DNA of 64,000 nt from Pseudomonas cannabina (GTDB taxonomy: Bacteria; Pseudomonadota; Gammaproteobacteria; Pseudomonadales; Pseudomonadaceae), in contig NZ_FNKU01000001.1 in NCBI RefSeq assembly GCF_900100365.1, positions 4,663,501-4,727,500 of the forward strand, given 5' to 3'. The number at the start of each line of letters is the position of its first letter. Position 1 is the stretch's first letter. The notes below the pieces were generated by a model. The model ran no database searches, was not told the DNA's origin, and worked only from the letters and a program-made list of their open reading frames with translations. Made by a program: the position numbers and the translations under genes. Positions 1 through 8,957 of this stretch are shown in pieces.

Positions 1-1025
1 CCGATCAAAGCAGTGTAGGCCACCCCATAGGCGATCGCGGCAAGCGCACCGAAAACCAGGGCAAGCGAGTTGTCGAGCGTGGCCGCTAGCAATGCGCAGC
101 TTACCACCAGCATGGGGATGGCAGCGCGCGCGATCTGTGGCGCTGGATACCGGGTTTGCAAGGCTCCGGCCACCCAGATGAAGGCGATGCACATGCCGAT
201 CCCGACCACTGTTAGCAGTAGGCTGATGCTGCCTACGGTCTGGCTCTGGCGTGCGAGCATCCAGGGCAAGTACTGGTAGAAGAGATTCCAGCCGATTTGC
301 AGCCAGAGTAGTGCAAACAATGGTCTGCGCGTGGCTGGCGAGGTGAAGCCGTTCAAGACCTGTCTGATCAGCGATGGGCCCGTTGTTGCAGCCGGAGCTG
401 GGGTAGAGGGCAGCAAGAAGGCCATCAACAGGCACAGCACGCTGAGGGTCAGCGCGACCTGCAAGGGCAGGAGCAGGCTAGCTCCCGGTGTATGAGCTGC
501 TAGCAGGATGCCCGTGAGCGCGGGACCGGTGAAAAACCCCGCAGTCATGGCAAACATTACCCAGCCAATGCGTTTCATTGCGCTGTCGGGGGTCTGGACC
601 AGCATGGCCTGTGCTACCGGGACGCTACCGGCGAAGGTGCCTCCCAGCAAGCGCCCGGCGATCAGCAAGCCCACGCTGCCCACGCTCACGGCCCAAGTGC
701 TCAGGGCATAACCGGCGACCGACCCTGTCACCGCAAGCAGAAGCGTTGGGCGCCGCCCGATGCGGTCTGAAAGCGCACCCAGCAGAGGCGCGCCCACCAT
801 CATCGCAAAGGCGTAGCCTGCCAACAGCACGCCGTAGAGCCAGGCGGTCCGAGCGGCAGTAGGTGCGCTGCCGAAAACCACCCCCGCAGGGTCGCCCGGG
901 TCGAGCAGCATCGGTAGCATCGGCAGCAGCAATGCCGTGCCCAGGCCGTCGATGAAAATGATCATCAGCAGGATCAAGGGCGCGGCCTTGGCAGTGGCGG
1001 GTGTCTGCGAGAGAACGGCGGTCAT
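1..1025 (-). CDS. MFS drug-resistance-type efflux transporter, 3' part outside window
   Basis: The frame is open from an ATG at 1025 to the window edge, giving 341 codons without a stop, so the C-terminus is missing. The product is a polytopic inner-membrane protein of the major facilitator superfamily. After the first helix, near residues 79-93, it has the loop 2-3 motif A (GAPLLGALSDRIGRRP), typical of the proton-coupled drug-exporter branch (TetA/Bcr-like). Family members export small hydrophobic compounds by proton antiport; the substrate cannot be read from sequence. An isochorismatase remnant lies just upstream on the same strand. The family call is firm and the substrate unknown. Confidence 0.85.
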   Translation of the reverse strand, partial: MTAVLSQTPATAKAAPLILLMIIFIDGLGTALLLPMLPMLLDPGDPAGVVFGSAPTAARTAWLYGVLLAGYAFAMMVGAPLLGALSDRIGRRPTLLLAVTGSVAGYALSTWAVSVGSVGLLIAGRLLGGTFAGSVPVAQAMLVQTPDSAMKRIGWVMFAMTAGFFTGPALTGILLAAHTPGASLLLPLQVALTLSVLCLLMAFLLPSTPAPAATTGPSLIRQVLNGFTSPATRRPLFALLWLQIGWNLFYQYLPWMLARQSQTVGSISLLLTVVGIGMCIAFIWVAGALQTRYPAPQIARAAIPMLVVSCALLAATLDNSLALVFGALAAIAYGVAYTALI

Positions 1026-1083
1026 GGCTGGCTCCTTGCGAAAAAGGTGCGAGTGGGCATGGTGTCAGGTGCGGCAATCCGAG

Positions 1084-1335
1084 TCATTCGCCGTAGGTCC
1101 TCAGGTAGCGGCCATCGAGAAAGCGTTGGCTCAGCGCCAGGTAATCGCATCGCTCCGACTGCGCCATGGTTTCGAAGAACAACATCTCGCGGGTGATCAG
1201 TTCCACACCGTGGCGTGACATGCGCGAGAGCGCGACTTCGTGATCCAGGACGCTGCGGGACGCCACTGCGTCTACCACAACCGAAACCTGGTCACCGCGT
1301 GCGCGTAGCGCCAGTGCCGATAGTAAAAACGCTCT
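1084..1335 (-). pseudogene. C-terminal remnant of an isochorismatase-family hydrolase
   Basis: About 83 codons are open between an in-frame TAG at 1336-1338 and the stop at 1084. They read like the C-terminus of a YcaC/nicotinamidase-type hydrolase: the strand VSVVVDAVASRS, then a block HEVALSRMSRHGVELITREM. Family members are about 180-210 residues. The N-terminal half, with the catalytic Asp and Lys and most likely the Cys, is absent. No start with a ribosome site precedes it. I infer a decayed gene formerly linked to the adjacent MFS exporter. Confidence 0.6.
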
Positions 1336-1368
1336 CTAAGCATCCTGTTCACAAAAGCCCCTGTGGAT

Positions 1369-1403
1369 AAATAAAAAACCGAAGGAGCCATTCTGGCTCC
1401 TTC
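1369..1403 (-). terminator. Rho-independent terminator after the 1404-2627 MFS gene
   Basis: A stem of GAAGGAGCCA and TGGCTCCTTC closes a 3-nt loop. On the minus strand it is followed by GGTTTTTTATTT. It sits directly against the TAA stop of the MFS gene. Confidence 0.9.
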
Positions 1404-2627
1404 TTAATTCCCCGTTTTCTGCCTCTCGACCTTTGCAGCGCCATACCGGCTTCCCACCCCGACAAACCACCACACCGCAAACACCCCCAGCAACGCTGTC
1501 ACCGCAGCCATTCCCAGAATTACCCCTTGCACACCCAAAGGCGCTGCCAATAATGCCACCAGCAATCCAGCCAGCGGTTGTGACAGGTTGTTGAGCAAGG
1601 TGATCACGCCCACGGTTTTGCCGAAATCCTGAGGTGGAATGACGCGCTGGCGGATGCTGCGCATGTAGACGTTGAACATTTTGTCGAAGCTGACGATCAG
1701 CAGGAAACCTGTTGTATAGCCCGCCAGATTCGGGCTCATGGCCGTAATGAACGCGCCAGCGGTGATCATGGGATAAGCGACGCCGCCAAGAATCCGAAGG
1801 GGCGCTGGCAGTCGGGCGAGGAGCAACAGAATGACGATGGTTGCCACCGCCCCCGCCGTCTGCAGCCCGGCGTAGTCGTTCGTGTCGGCGCGGTACTCGC
1901 CGATCACCATAGCTGCCGAAGTCGCCAGCGTGACGCCGACGATCAGGTTCACGCCGACGGCCAGGGTGATGATCTTTTTCAGTTCGGCCAATGCGTGGAT
2001 GTGGCCGAAGGCAATTCGCAGGGGTTGCAGCCAGATGTCCTGATGCTGCGCGTGGACCTCAAGTGTGATGTTGCTGAGACGCTGCCATACCCGCATGCTC
2101 AGGTCGGCCAGCACGAACAACCCGGCTACCCACATCACCACCCAGTACCAGGCCCAGATATTCAGCCATAGCGCTGCCACCAGTGGCCCGAGAACCAGCC
2201 CTGTCTGATCGGCGATTTGTGAGTAGGACAGGGTTTTGGTGTAGCTGTAGTGCTGAAAGATGTGCGGCATCAGCACCTCGCGGGCCATGATGCCTTGGGT
2301 GGTCAGTATCCCGCACAGTGCCGACAGCACCACCAGCCAGGCGATGCCGCCGAAGATCGCATAGAGCAGCGTTGCCACGACGCACAGCAGCGCGCGGCAG
2401 GCCTGACTGATGTGCAGAATCCTGACGGGCGAGAACCTGTCACACAAAGCGCCGCATGGCGGAAACGCGAGGTAGCGCGGTAGCGATTCGGCAAAAAACG
2501 CCAGCCCGGCCCAGGACGCGCTTTGGGTGGTCTGGAACACGACCAGCGGCACGATGAAGAGCAGAATCTGGTCGGCCAGCCGTGACAGAAACAGTGAGAT
2601 GAAGAAAGCCAGGTAATCCCGACGCAC
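1404..2627 (-). CDS. MFS transporter (EntS/MFS_3-like)
   Basis: This 407-residue inner-membrane protein has about twelve hydrophobic segments and a central cytoplasmic loop near residues 180-205. It fits the MFS_3 branch that includes enterobactin-exporter-like and macrolide-exporter-like proteins. I chose the GTG at 2627 because AGGAGGT precedes it by five bases. The gene ends in a strong intrinsic terminator, so it looks monocistronic. No siderophore genes lie nearby, so a siderophore role is only a family possibility. Confidence 0.8.
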   Translation of the reverse strand: MRRDYLAFFISLFLSRLADQILLFIVPLVVFQTTQSASWAGLAFFAESLPRYLAFPPCGALCDRFSPVRILHISQACRALLCVVATLLYAIFGGIAWLVVLSALCGILTTQGIMAREVLMPHIFQHYSYTKTLSYSQIADQTGLVLGPLVAALWLNIWAWYWVVMWVAGLFVLADLSMRVWQRLSNITLEVHAQHQDIWLQPLRIAFGHIHALAELKKIITLAVGVNLIVGVTLATSAAMVIGEYRADTNDYAGLQTAGAVATIVILLLLARLPAPLRILGGVAYPMITAGAFITAMSPNLAGYTTGFLLIVSFDKMFNVYMRSIRQRVIPPQDFGKTVGVITLLNNLSQPLAGLLVALLAAPLGVQGVILGMAAVTALLGVFAVWWFVGVGSRYGAAKVERQKTGN

Positions 2628-2803
2628 AGTGACCTCCTGTCAACCGGCAGCACAACGTGGCCACCTGGTGCGACATTAGCAGGCGGAGAATGGGCTGTCG
2701 TTGAGGTCGTGGCGTTTGTCGCAGCGACGGGTTTGGAGACGTACCAGACAGCCGCTGTTCGTTAAAGTCACTATTGCGACCAGACCCAGCCACCAGAGCC
2801 AGG

Positions 2804-3217
2804 TCAATAAATCGCCCAGCACCCCGGCGTCAGCAGCTCTACCAGATGTTCATCCGGATCGCGGAAATAAATGCTCGAACCACCCTTTGGCCATTGGGTT
2901 CTGCCTTCGATGGCGACGTTGGCTTGAGCGAGCCGATCAACCCATGGCTGCATCTGGTCAGCGTCGATGGCAAAGCACACATGAATGCGTCCCTGTGCAT
3001 CGTGTGGCGGAATTTCTCCACCACTCAGGTATTGGGTTTCAAGTGAAGCCCCGCGCTTGAACAGCAGTAAAGTGTTCAAGCCTCCAACGTTGAACGCTAT
3101 CAATGTCGGGCTTTCGAACATGACCTCCAGTTCAAGTGTCTGCTGATAGAAACGCCCGGCCTCTGCAAGATCTTCTACATAAAGCGCTGTTTCAATGATT
3201 CTGTTCAGTCGTGGCAT
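2804..3217 (-). CDS. VOC (glyoxalase/bleomycin-resistance/dioxygenase) superfamily protein
   Basis: This 137-residue protein is of single-domain VOC size, with two beta-alpha-beta-beta-beta modules. The second module keeps H79 (RIHVCFAI) and E127 (DPDEHLVEL), which match two metal ligands of glyoxalase- and FosA-like proteins. The usual first-strand His is not obvious, so metal binding may be altered. AAGGAGG precedes the ATG at a good distance. The MFS gene just downstream is on the same strand and could be co-transcribed. The substrate is unknown; the fold is convincing. Confidence 0.8.
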   Translation of the reverse strand: MPRLNRIIETALYVEDLAEAGRFYQQTLELEVMFESPTLIAFNVGGLNTLLLFKRGASLETQYLSGGEIPPHDAQGRIHVCFAIDADQMQPWVDRLAQANVAIEGRTQWPKGGSSIYFRDPDEHLVELLTPGCWAIY

Positions 3218-3483
3218 GTGCTGTCCTCCTTGATGCCGTGAAGAGATGCCGTTGGCTATCCAGTTAGAGCTGGTTGATCCACGGCACCTGTCCAGTTCTA
3301 CTGGAATGAACAGTCACCGACCAATTTCAGGTTCTTATGCACGGCATTGACACGGACTATCAAGAAAAGGCAGGCGACAAAATGCAGCGTCTCCGAGTGT
3401 CGAGACTTTTGCCATTGGCGTATTGGAAATAGCGGAGCGCTGGAAATAATGGGCGAAACGCTGGGCTGCATGGCCCAGCCCGC

Positions 3484-4428
3484 TTAAGTCCGTCGAGTGA
3501 CGATCAATTCCACGGCAGCGATACGGTCCACGTCTTCGTAACCGTCTTCCAGCAGTTCCTCGCCGAACACATCCGGGTCCAGTTCGCGGTAGGTCCATGC
3601 CAGCGCTGGATGGTCGATATCGCCACGGACTGCATCGAAGAACGGGTCATGCTCGCCGACCATTGCCACGCCGGTATAAAGCACCAGCGAGCCGCCCGGC
3701 GTTAGGCGGTCCACGGATTCACGCAGGATGCGCACCGACAGGTCCGCGCCAAGTGCGTCACCGCCATGGCGGTAAGCCCGGCGCTTGCTGTCTTTCATGT
3801 ACGGCGGGTTGGCGACGATCAGGTCGAAGTAGCCGGTCACGCCCGAGAGGATATCGCTTGGGCAGCACTCCACATTGTGCAGACCGGCGACAGCGGCGTT
3901 GGTCTCGGCGAAGTGCAGCGCTTTCGGGTTGATGTCGACGGCATACACGTGGGCTTCGGGGCGGGCAACGGCGATCAGCAGGCCACCGGCTCCGGTGCCA
4001 CAACCAATATCGACGGCGCGGCTGATCGGATGCGACGTGTTCTGCAGATGGCGATTGATCGATTGCGCAAAGCGATAAGTATCAGGACCGAAAAACACCG
4101 AGTCTTCTTCAGTTGTCGGGAACGCTGAGTGCACCAGCAGCAGATCATTCAGGCTCGAAAATCTGACTCGGCTCTTCAGGCCGTCTTCGCTGCGTTCAAG
4201 AACGCCGGCGTCCAGCAGGCCTTGCGCTTCCGAGACCGGCAGCATGAATTCCGGGATCAGACGGCTCCAGCCAAAAATATCCCGCAATGAGGCGGCGACG
4301 CGATTTTCCGGGCGCTGATTGACGTGACGGTGGGTCAGTGGCGTCGGCGTAATAAAGCGGTAGCCGGTGGTTTTCAGGCGTTCTGTCAGCGTGATCAGCG
4401 CGGTGCGGTCGGGCAGCGGATGACTCAT
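3484..4428 (-). CDS. Class I SAM-dependent methyltransferase (HemK/PrmC-like NPPY type)
   Basis: This 314-residue protein has SAM motif I at about 138-146 (AVDIGCGTGAG), an acidic motif II (VYAVDINPKA, about 161-170) and catalytic motif IV NPPY at 207-210. NPPY is typical of enzymes that methylate amide or exocyclic amino nitrogens, such as HemK/PrmC, RsmC and N6-adenine enzymes. The N-terminal 110 residues, ending in VFFGPDTY, are not a PrmC N-domain I recognise. The start codon overlaps the stop of the upstream oxidase-like gene as ATGA, so the two are translationally coupled. The partner suggests small-molecule or protein modification rather than rRNA, but the substrate is unknown. Confidence 0.8.
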   Translation of the reverse strand: MSHPLPDRTALITLTERLKTTGYRFITPTPLTHRHVNQRPENRVAASLRDIFGWSRLIPEFMLPVSEAQGLLDAGVLERSEDGLKSRVRFSSLNDLLLVHSAFPTTEEDSVFFGPDTYRFAQSINRHLQNTSHPISRAVDIGCGTGAGGLLIAVARPEAHVYAVDINPKALHFAETNAAVAGLHNVECCPSDILSGVTGYFDLIVANPPYMKDSKRRAYRHGGDALGADLSVRILRESVDRLTPGGSLVLYTGVAMVGEHDPFFDAVRGDIDHPALAWTYRELDPDVFGEELLEDGYEDVDRIAAVELIVTRRT

Positions 4429-5873
4429 GCGTGCGCTCCCGTCAGGCGTTCGGCCATGCTGCTGACAAACAGGCGAGTAGCGTGCAGACCGGCCGCCGTG
4501 GCATGCCGTGCGGGCGACATGCTTGCGATCAAAGTGGACATCTTTTCAGTCGCCGGCGCTGATTCGAGCTTCATGTGTAACTCGCGAACGTCCGGGTCGA
4601 TATCTGCCGAGGTCGGTTGCGCAATGGCAGGCGAGGGCTGGCCGCCCTGCACGTTGCGAAAACGTGAACGAAACGCTTCGGGCAAGCGCTTGCCATTGGT
4701 TGCCTGGGCGCTGCCATCGGAGAGCCAGTCGCCGGCAATCCAGTCGTGCACGAGTTGCTTCTCATAGCCGTTGAAGACGCCGAACATCGGCGCGCCAGCG
4801 CCTTCGAACAACTTCCAGAAGCGGCTGTGCAACGGATCTTCGTGACGCTTGATCCAGCCTCGGTTCTCCAGCACAGCGAGAAACTCCGGGATCTGATCCG
4901 GCTCGGCAAGCCACTCGTTGACGGTCTTGCCATCCAGCCGGCAGTAGTCGGAATGCATATGCTGACCGAACGTCCGCTTGCGCTCGAGCATGGCCACCAC
5001 CTCCTGCTCCAAATCGAACGACTGAATGACCTCGGAAGAACCCATGCCCAGTTCATTCAAGCGATAGCCGTTGGCGACCCGCCGATAGAACTCATCGCGC
5101 TCCTGACCGACCGGCATCAGTTCGACGACGCTTTGCGCAGCCTTGCGTGCATGCCCGGTGCTGGCGTTATCGATCGTGACGTGCAGGGTGAAATAATAAG
5201 GGTCGATGCCCAGCTCGTTCAGTTCGAATGAGGTAATGAGCAAGTGCAGCGGCAGTTGTTCATAGCCCAGGTTGTAGCCAATGACTTCAGGAAGGTACTG
5301 ATCACTCAACTGGCCTAGCGACAGCTGAATGGCGGCTTGCAGATACGCTTCATCCGGCAGCGGGGCGCTGGTGTCGCAGTCAAGATCGGCCAGCAGTTTG
5401 CGGTACAGCGACACATGGTTCTGCGCCTGCTCGCCATCTCCCAACTCTTCCAGATAGGTGCGAATCAGGCCGTGGAATCGATAGTCCGCCCAGTGCGGCA
5501 GCAGCCCGTACAACCAGGCCCCGTCGACCAGCTTCACCGGCGCAACGTGCTGGATGAAATACATTGCCTGCGCCTTGGTCTTGAAGAACCGTCGCGGCTG
5601 GCCGTTACGGCGCTCTTCCAGATAACGCGCGTATTGATCGGCGACGACTCCGACGTTGTGTTCCATCCACTGTTCGAGCGCTTCCGGTTGCGCCGGAAGA
5701 TCGCAGGCTTCCCGCTCTGCGCGAGCCAGACAGTGATTCAGAAACGTGACCGCATCATGTTGATGTTCTGGAGCCCGATCATTCATCCATGACTGGTAGA
5801 TGGTCTTTGAGCGGGCTTCTTCAACGACGGTTTGGACGACGGCGGTGCCGTTCATCACTTGAAGAGACGTCAT
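4425..5873 (-). CDS. Heme-oxygenase-like diiron oxidase (HDO) / iron-containing redox enzyme family protein
   Basis: I place the start at the ATG at 5873, 16 codons into the longest frame, because GAGGTAAG precedes it; this gives 482 residues. The fold is predicted all-helical. Candidate iron ligands lie in two patterns: E142/E143 with H153 (YLEELGDGEQAQNH), and H231, D235 and H241 in FTLHVTIDNASTGH. The family includes UndA, BesC and the central domain of SznF, which use O2 and two irons to oxidise amino acids, fatty acids or guanidines. At 482 residues this protein is longer than single-domain HDOs, and the region after about residue 260 is unassigned. It is coupled to the downstream methyltransferase. 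The family call is fairly sure; the reaction is unknown. Confidence 0.7.
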   Translation of the reverse strand: MTSLQVMNGTAVVQTVVEEARSKTIYQSWMNDRAPEHQHDAVTFLNHCLARAEREACDLPAQPEALEQWMEHNVGVVADQYARYLEERRNGQPRRFFKTKAQAMYFIQHVAPVKLVDGAWLYGLLPHWADYRFHGLIRTYLEELGDGEQAQNHVSLYRKLLADLDCDTSAPLPDEAYLQAAIQLSLGQLSDQYLPEVIGYNLGYEQLPLHLLITSFELNELGIDPYYFTLHVTIDNASTGHARKAAQSVVELMPVGQERDEFYRRVANGYRLNELGMGSSEVIQSFDLEQEVVAMLERKRTFGQHMHSDYCRLDGKTVNEWLAEPDQIPEFLAVLENRGWIKRHEDPLHSRFWKLFEGAGAPMFGVFNGYEKQLVHDWIAGDWLSDGSAQATNGKRLPEAFRSRFRNVQGGQPSPAIAQPTSADIDPDVRELHMKLESAPATEKMSTLIASMSPARHATAAGLHATRLFVSSMAERLTGAHA

Positions 5874-6144
5874 GAAAATCTTACCTCGGCAGTTGAAAAT
5901 CACGATAGACGCGGTCACGCGAGACTTTCTGTTGTTCTGTGCAGCGTAAGAAAGGGAGTGCCGAGGTCGAGATAAAATTCAGCGAATTTTGCCTGTTGCC
6001 GATAGGTGGCGATTATCTGGACAGATGACGGCAAGTGGTCAAAAACGCGGAACGCAGATTTCCGAGGTGGGTCCGAACCTGTATGCCGTCGATCACGATG
6101 GCATTTTTAGCCCATAGAAGTAGCCCACAAAAGGATGACCGAAA

Positions 6145-6663
6145 ATGAACAATTATTTTCGCATGAGCGCCATTGCCGTTGTACTTTCGCTTGGTTCTCA
6201 GGTGGCTGTTGCCGCTCAGGACGCTGATGACTTTGTAGAGGACGCCTCTGCAAAAGGTATCGCGGAAGTACAGCTGGGCAAGCTGGCACTGGATGAGAAG
6301 GACATATCCCCATCCGTAAAAGAATTCGCGGAGCAGATGGTCAAGGATCACACAGCCGCCAACGAGAAGCTGGCGACGATTGCCAAGGACAAGAAGCTTG
6401 AGGTGTCTGACGATCCCATGCTGATGGACAAGGCCAAGGCCCTGATCCTGGAAATGCGCAAGAAGTCATTTGATCAGGCGTATGCGAACAATCAGGTTGT
6501 TGCGCATGAAGAAACCATCAAGCTGTATGAAGAAGAAGCCAATAACGGCAAGGATCCAGAGTTGATGGCGTTTGCAAAAGCGACCCTGCCGACCCTGAAA
6601 GAGCATCTGGCCCACGCGAAGAAGCTGGCGGCTGAGCACGGCGGCGACGCTGCGAAAAAGTAA
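6145..6663 (+). CDS. DUF4142 periplasmic protein (ferritin-like fold)
   Basis: The 172-residue product begins with a signal peptide ending near VAVAAQ (about residue 24). A four-helix DUF4142 domain follows, with recurrent acidic and His positions such as KDHTAANEKL, VVAHEETIKLYEEEA and LPTLKEHLAHAKKL. DUF4142 proteins are common in stress gene sets and have a ferritin-like bundle; metal binding is not proven. AAGGATGA precedes the ATG. It converges on the YciF-like gene, with a shared hairpin between them. Confidence 0.85.
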   Translation: MNNYFRMSAIAVVLSLGSQVAVAAQDADDFVEDASAKGIAEVQLGKLALDEKDISPSVKEFAEQMVKDHTAANEKLATIAKDKKLEVSDDPMLMDKAKALILEMRKKSFDQAYANNQVVAHEETIKLYEEEANNGKDPELMAFAKATLPTLKEHLAHAKKLAAEHGGDAAKK

Positions 6664-6691
6664 CGTAGCCGTAATAGGCTGACGTGATTAC

Positions 6692-6735
6692 GCCGCATGC
6701 CCGGAACTCCCTCGCGAGAGATCAGGTCATGCGGC
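6692..6735. terminator. Possible bidirectional terminator hairpin
   Basis: Arms GCCGCATG (6692-6699) and CATGCGGC (6728-6735) enclose a small palindrome CTCGCGAG. It lies between two convergent genes. There is no strong T tract, so function is uncertain. Confidence 0.45.
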
Positions 6736-6757
6736 TATTTGTGTACGGGGGTATTGA

Positions 6758-7255
6758 TTACTTCTTGGAGGTGGCTGCCTGAGCACCGCCCTGTTCAGCG
6801 ATAGCGGTCAGCTTCTCATCAGCGCCTTTTTCCTCAGCCAGCGTCTCACTCAGCAACTTCACAGCGTCTTTCATACCCAGATGTTTAGCCATAGCGATGA
6901 GTGTGCCGTAGGCGGCAATCTCGTAGTGCTCGACTTTCTGACAAGCGCCGATCAAGCCTGCATCCAGTACTTCGCCTTTTTCGATCTCGTCCAGCAACTC
7001 TTTGCTTTCTTCGATCAAACCTTCCATCGCCACGCATTTCATACGCTTGAGCTTCAAGCCTTCAGCTTCCACCAACTGGTCGATACGCTCGATCTGGCCC
7101 TGGGTTTCTTCCAGGTGCATCTTGAACGCTTCGGCAAGCAGCGGATTGGTCGAAGCACGTGCCAGCTTTGGCAGCGCTTTGGTGATTTGCTTCTCGGCGC
7201 TGTAAACATCCGAAAGTTCATGAATGAACAGATCTTGTATGGTTGTACGGGCCAT
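6758..7255 (-). CDS. yciF: YciF/DUF892 ferritin-like stress protein
   Basis: This 165-residue protein matches the DUF892 (YciF) family along its length, from the N-terminal LFIHELSDVYSAEKQI through VEHYEIAAYGTLIAMAKHLG near residues 108-127 to LAEEKGADEKL. The family adopts a ferritin-like four-helix bundle with Glu/His ligands (E14, E20, E50, H110, E112 are candidates). In enterobacteria yciF belongs to the general stress regulon. A good Shine-Dalgarno (AAGGAT) is seen. It heads a minus-strand cluster with a small protein and manganese catalase, a common stress set in pseudomonads. Confidence 0.88.
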   Translation of the reverse strand: MARTTIQDLFIHELSDVYSAEKQITKALPKLARASTNPLLAEAFKMHLEETQGQIERIDQLVEAEGLKLKRMKCVAMEGLIEESKELLDEIEKGEVLDAGLIGACQKVEHYEIAAYGTLIAMAKHLGMKDAVKLLSETLAEEKGADEKLTAIAEQGGAQAATSKK

Positions 7256-7360
7256 GTCGTTAATCCTTTTTACGAGTGAAGTTATCCACAGGCGAGGCTG
7301 ATATTCGGCCTCGCCTGCAGGTTTATAAAAGGTTGAAGCGTGCTACGAAAAACCGGGTAA

Positions 7361-7558
7361 TCAGCGTCTGGGCAAGTTGTTGTCCAGCAAGGTCCCGACA
7401 CCAAAGACTTTGGTGGCCATGACTACCTGAAAGCCTCTGCGTGCCAGAAGCGCCTGTGCCTCGAAAGCACGAAGCCCGTTCACGAATACCGCATCTGTCA
7501 GTGCGTGCTTGAACTCGCCATCAGGCGAGAGGTGCTTGTTGGAGCGTGTGTGCTTCAT
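7361..7558 (-). CDS. Small hypothetical protein in stress cluster
   Basis: I prefer the ATG at 7558 (MKHTRSNKH) because AGGAGAAAGG precedes it, giving 65 residues. The upstream seven codons of the longer frame lack a ribosome site. The protein is basic and soluble, with a middle segment GLRAFEAQALLARRGFQVVMATKVFGVGTLL that could form a helix and strand. I do not recognise a family. It sits between the manganese catalase and yciF genes on the same strand, so a stress-related role is inferred from position only. Confidence 0.65.
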   Translation of the reverse strand: MKHTRSNKHLSPDGEFKHALTDAVFVNGLRAFEAQALLARRGFQVVMATKVFGVGTLLDNNLPRR

Positions 7559-7605
7559 GATCCTTTCTCCTGATCGCAACGTCAGAGCCGTTCAGAGCCT
7601 TTCAA

Positions 7606-7631
7606 GGGGCTGCCCTTTGCAGGACAGCCCC
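7606..7631 (-). terminator. Intercistronic stem-loop after the Mn-catalase gene
   Basis: Arms GGGGCTG and CAGCCCC enclose a short loop just downstream of the catalase stop on the minus strand. The following bases (TTGAAAGG) are a weak T tract. It may terminate partially or protect the mRNA end. Confidence 0.45.
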
Positions 7632-7645
7632 GCAAGGAAGATCTC

Positions 7646-8527
7646 TTAACGGTCTTTACCCTGAACAAACCCCGACCCAAGGTCAGCGCCGGTAATAGGA
7701 TTGGACGTCGGATCGGACATAGTCCGTTCCTTCATCATTTCCAGAACTTCTGTATCGTCGGCATTCAGCTCTACAGATGCAGAACCATCACCGCCATCGA
7801 CTGCCGGCTCAGGCGACTCGACGAACTCCCACTCTTCGCCTTCGTTCCACGGGCCACGTACATTTGGCGCGCCGGACATGTTGAAGAATGTGTTGGTGAA
7901 CCTTGGATCGCCAGGCAGCTTGCCTTGCGGGAAGTTAGGCTGAATAGCGTGCAGGGCTTTTTCGAAGGACAACTGGTGAGCGATCTCACGGGTCATGAGA
8001 AAGCCCAGCGCTTCTTTCACGCCTGGATCATCGGTGACATTCATCAAACGTTCGTAAACGATCTTCGCCCGTGCTTCGGCGGCGATGTTGGAGCGGAAGT
8101 CGGCAGTGGGCTCGCCGATGGTATCGATGTAGGCAGCGGTCCACGGCACACCGGCAGAGTTGGTCAAAGGCGCGCCAGCTCCATAAAGCAGGCTGGTGAT
8201 GTGCGAATCGTTACCGTCGCCGTTAATAGCGCGATACAGCTCGCCTTCTTCCTGGATACCTTCAGCCAGTTGGCCTTTGGCACCCTTGTTGAGCATGACG
8301 ATAATCGAACCCACGATTTCGAGGTGGCTGAGCTCCTCGGTGGCGATACTCATCAGCAGATCTTTACGGCCTGGATCATCTTCACTCAGGCCTTGGGTGA
8401 AGTAACGTCCGGCGGCTGCCAGTTCACCTTGAGCGCCACCGAATTGCTCCAGCAACAGATTGGCGAGTCCTGGATTTGGACGGGCCACACGTACGGTATA
8501 TTGAAGTCGTTTGTTATGAATGAACAT
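7646..8527 (-). CDS. katN: Manganese (non-heme) catalase
   Basis: This 293-residue protein converts hydrogen peroxide to water and oxygen at a dimanganese site. Ferritin-like ligands are visible: E35 in the early helix (GGAQGELAAAGRYF), EELSHLEIVG with E65 and H68 near 64-73, then EARAKIVYERL and TREIAHQLSFEKAL supplying the second Glu and His. Length and the acidic C-terminal tail match KatN-type enzymes of Gram-negative bacteria. TGAGGA precedes the ATG. It is upstream of the small protein and yciF genes on the same strand, forming a probable stationary-phase stress unit. Confidence 0.92.
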   Translation of the reverse strand: MFIHNKRLQYTVRVARPNPGLANLLLEQFGGAQGELAAAGRYFTQGLSEDDPGRKDLLMSIATEELSHLEIVGSIIVMLNKGAKGQLAEGIQEEGELYRAINGDGNDSHITSLLYGAGAPLTNSAGVPWTAAYIDTIGEPTADFRSNIAAEARAKIVYERLMNVTDDPGVKEALGFLMTREIAHQLSFEKALHAIQPNFPQGKLPGDPRFTNTFFNMSGAPNVRGPWNEGEEWEFVESPEPAVDGGDGSASVELNADDTEVLEMMKERTMSDPTSNPITGADLGSGFVQGKDR

Positions 8528-8957
8528 GTCGTTTCCTCAGGCTTTGTCTCTTCGGGAAGCGTTAACCCATACGAATGGGCTTGATTCAACGCAGTCACTG
8601 GGTATGAGAGGGGAGGCCTGTAAACGTTGCTTGAAACTTTGTTCTTATGGGACGAGCGGTGTAAAAATCGGAGTTCAATAGAGTTTGCTTATCCAGAGAT
8701 TGATCAGGGAAAAGTGAGGGTCTGTAGTTCAGGCCTTGCTGGCTGGGCGGCGCGGGCTGACAACGCTTTGATCATTAATTTAATGAACTGATTTACGTTA
8801 TAAACATGGTCTATTAACACACTAATATGTGCGTCTATTCATTTGAGTGTATGGGTTGATGGCAGTGTGATATCGTTTAAATTATAGTAATAATATTTTG
8901 AATTTTTTGAAACACCCATGATCTGTTTTGCGAGTTGACAAAGCAGGAGCAACCCCC
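8528..8957. other. Divergent intergenic region, AT-rich to the right
   Basis: This region separates the catalase gene from the small gene at 8958. From about 8761 it becomes distinctly AT-rich (runs such as TTAATTTAATGAA), as expected for promoters and possible H-NS-type (MvaT) binding. I see no coding signal, hairpin or repeat. Confidence 0.5.
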
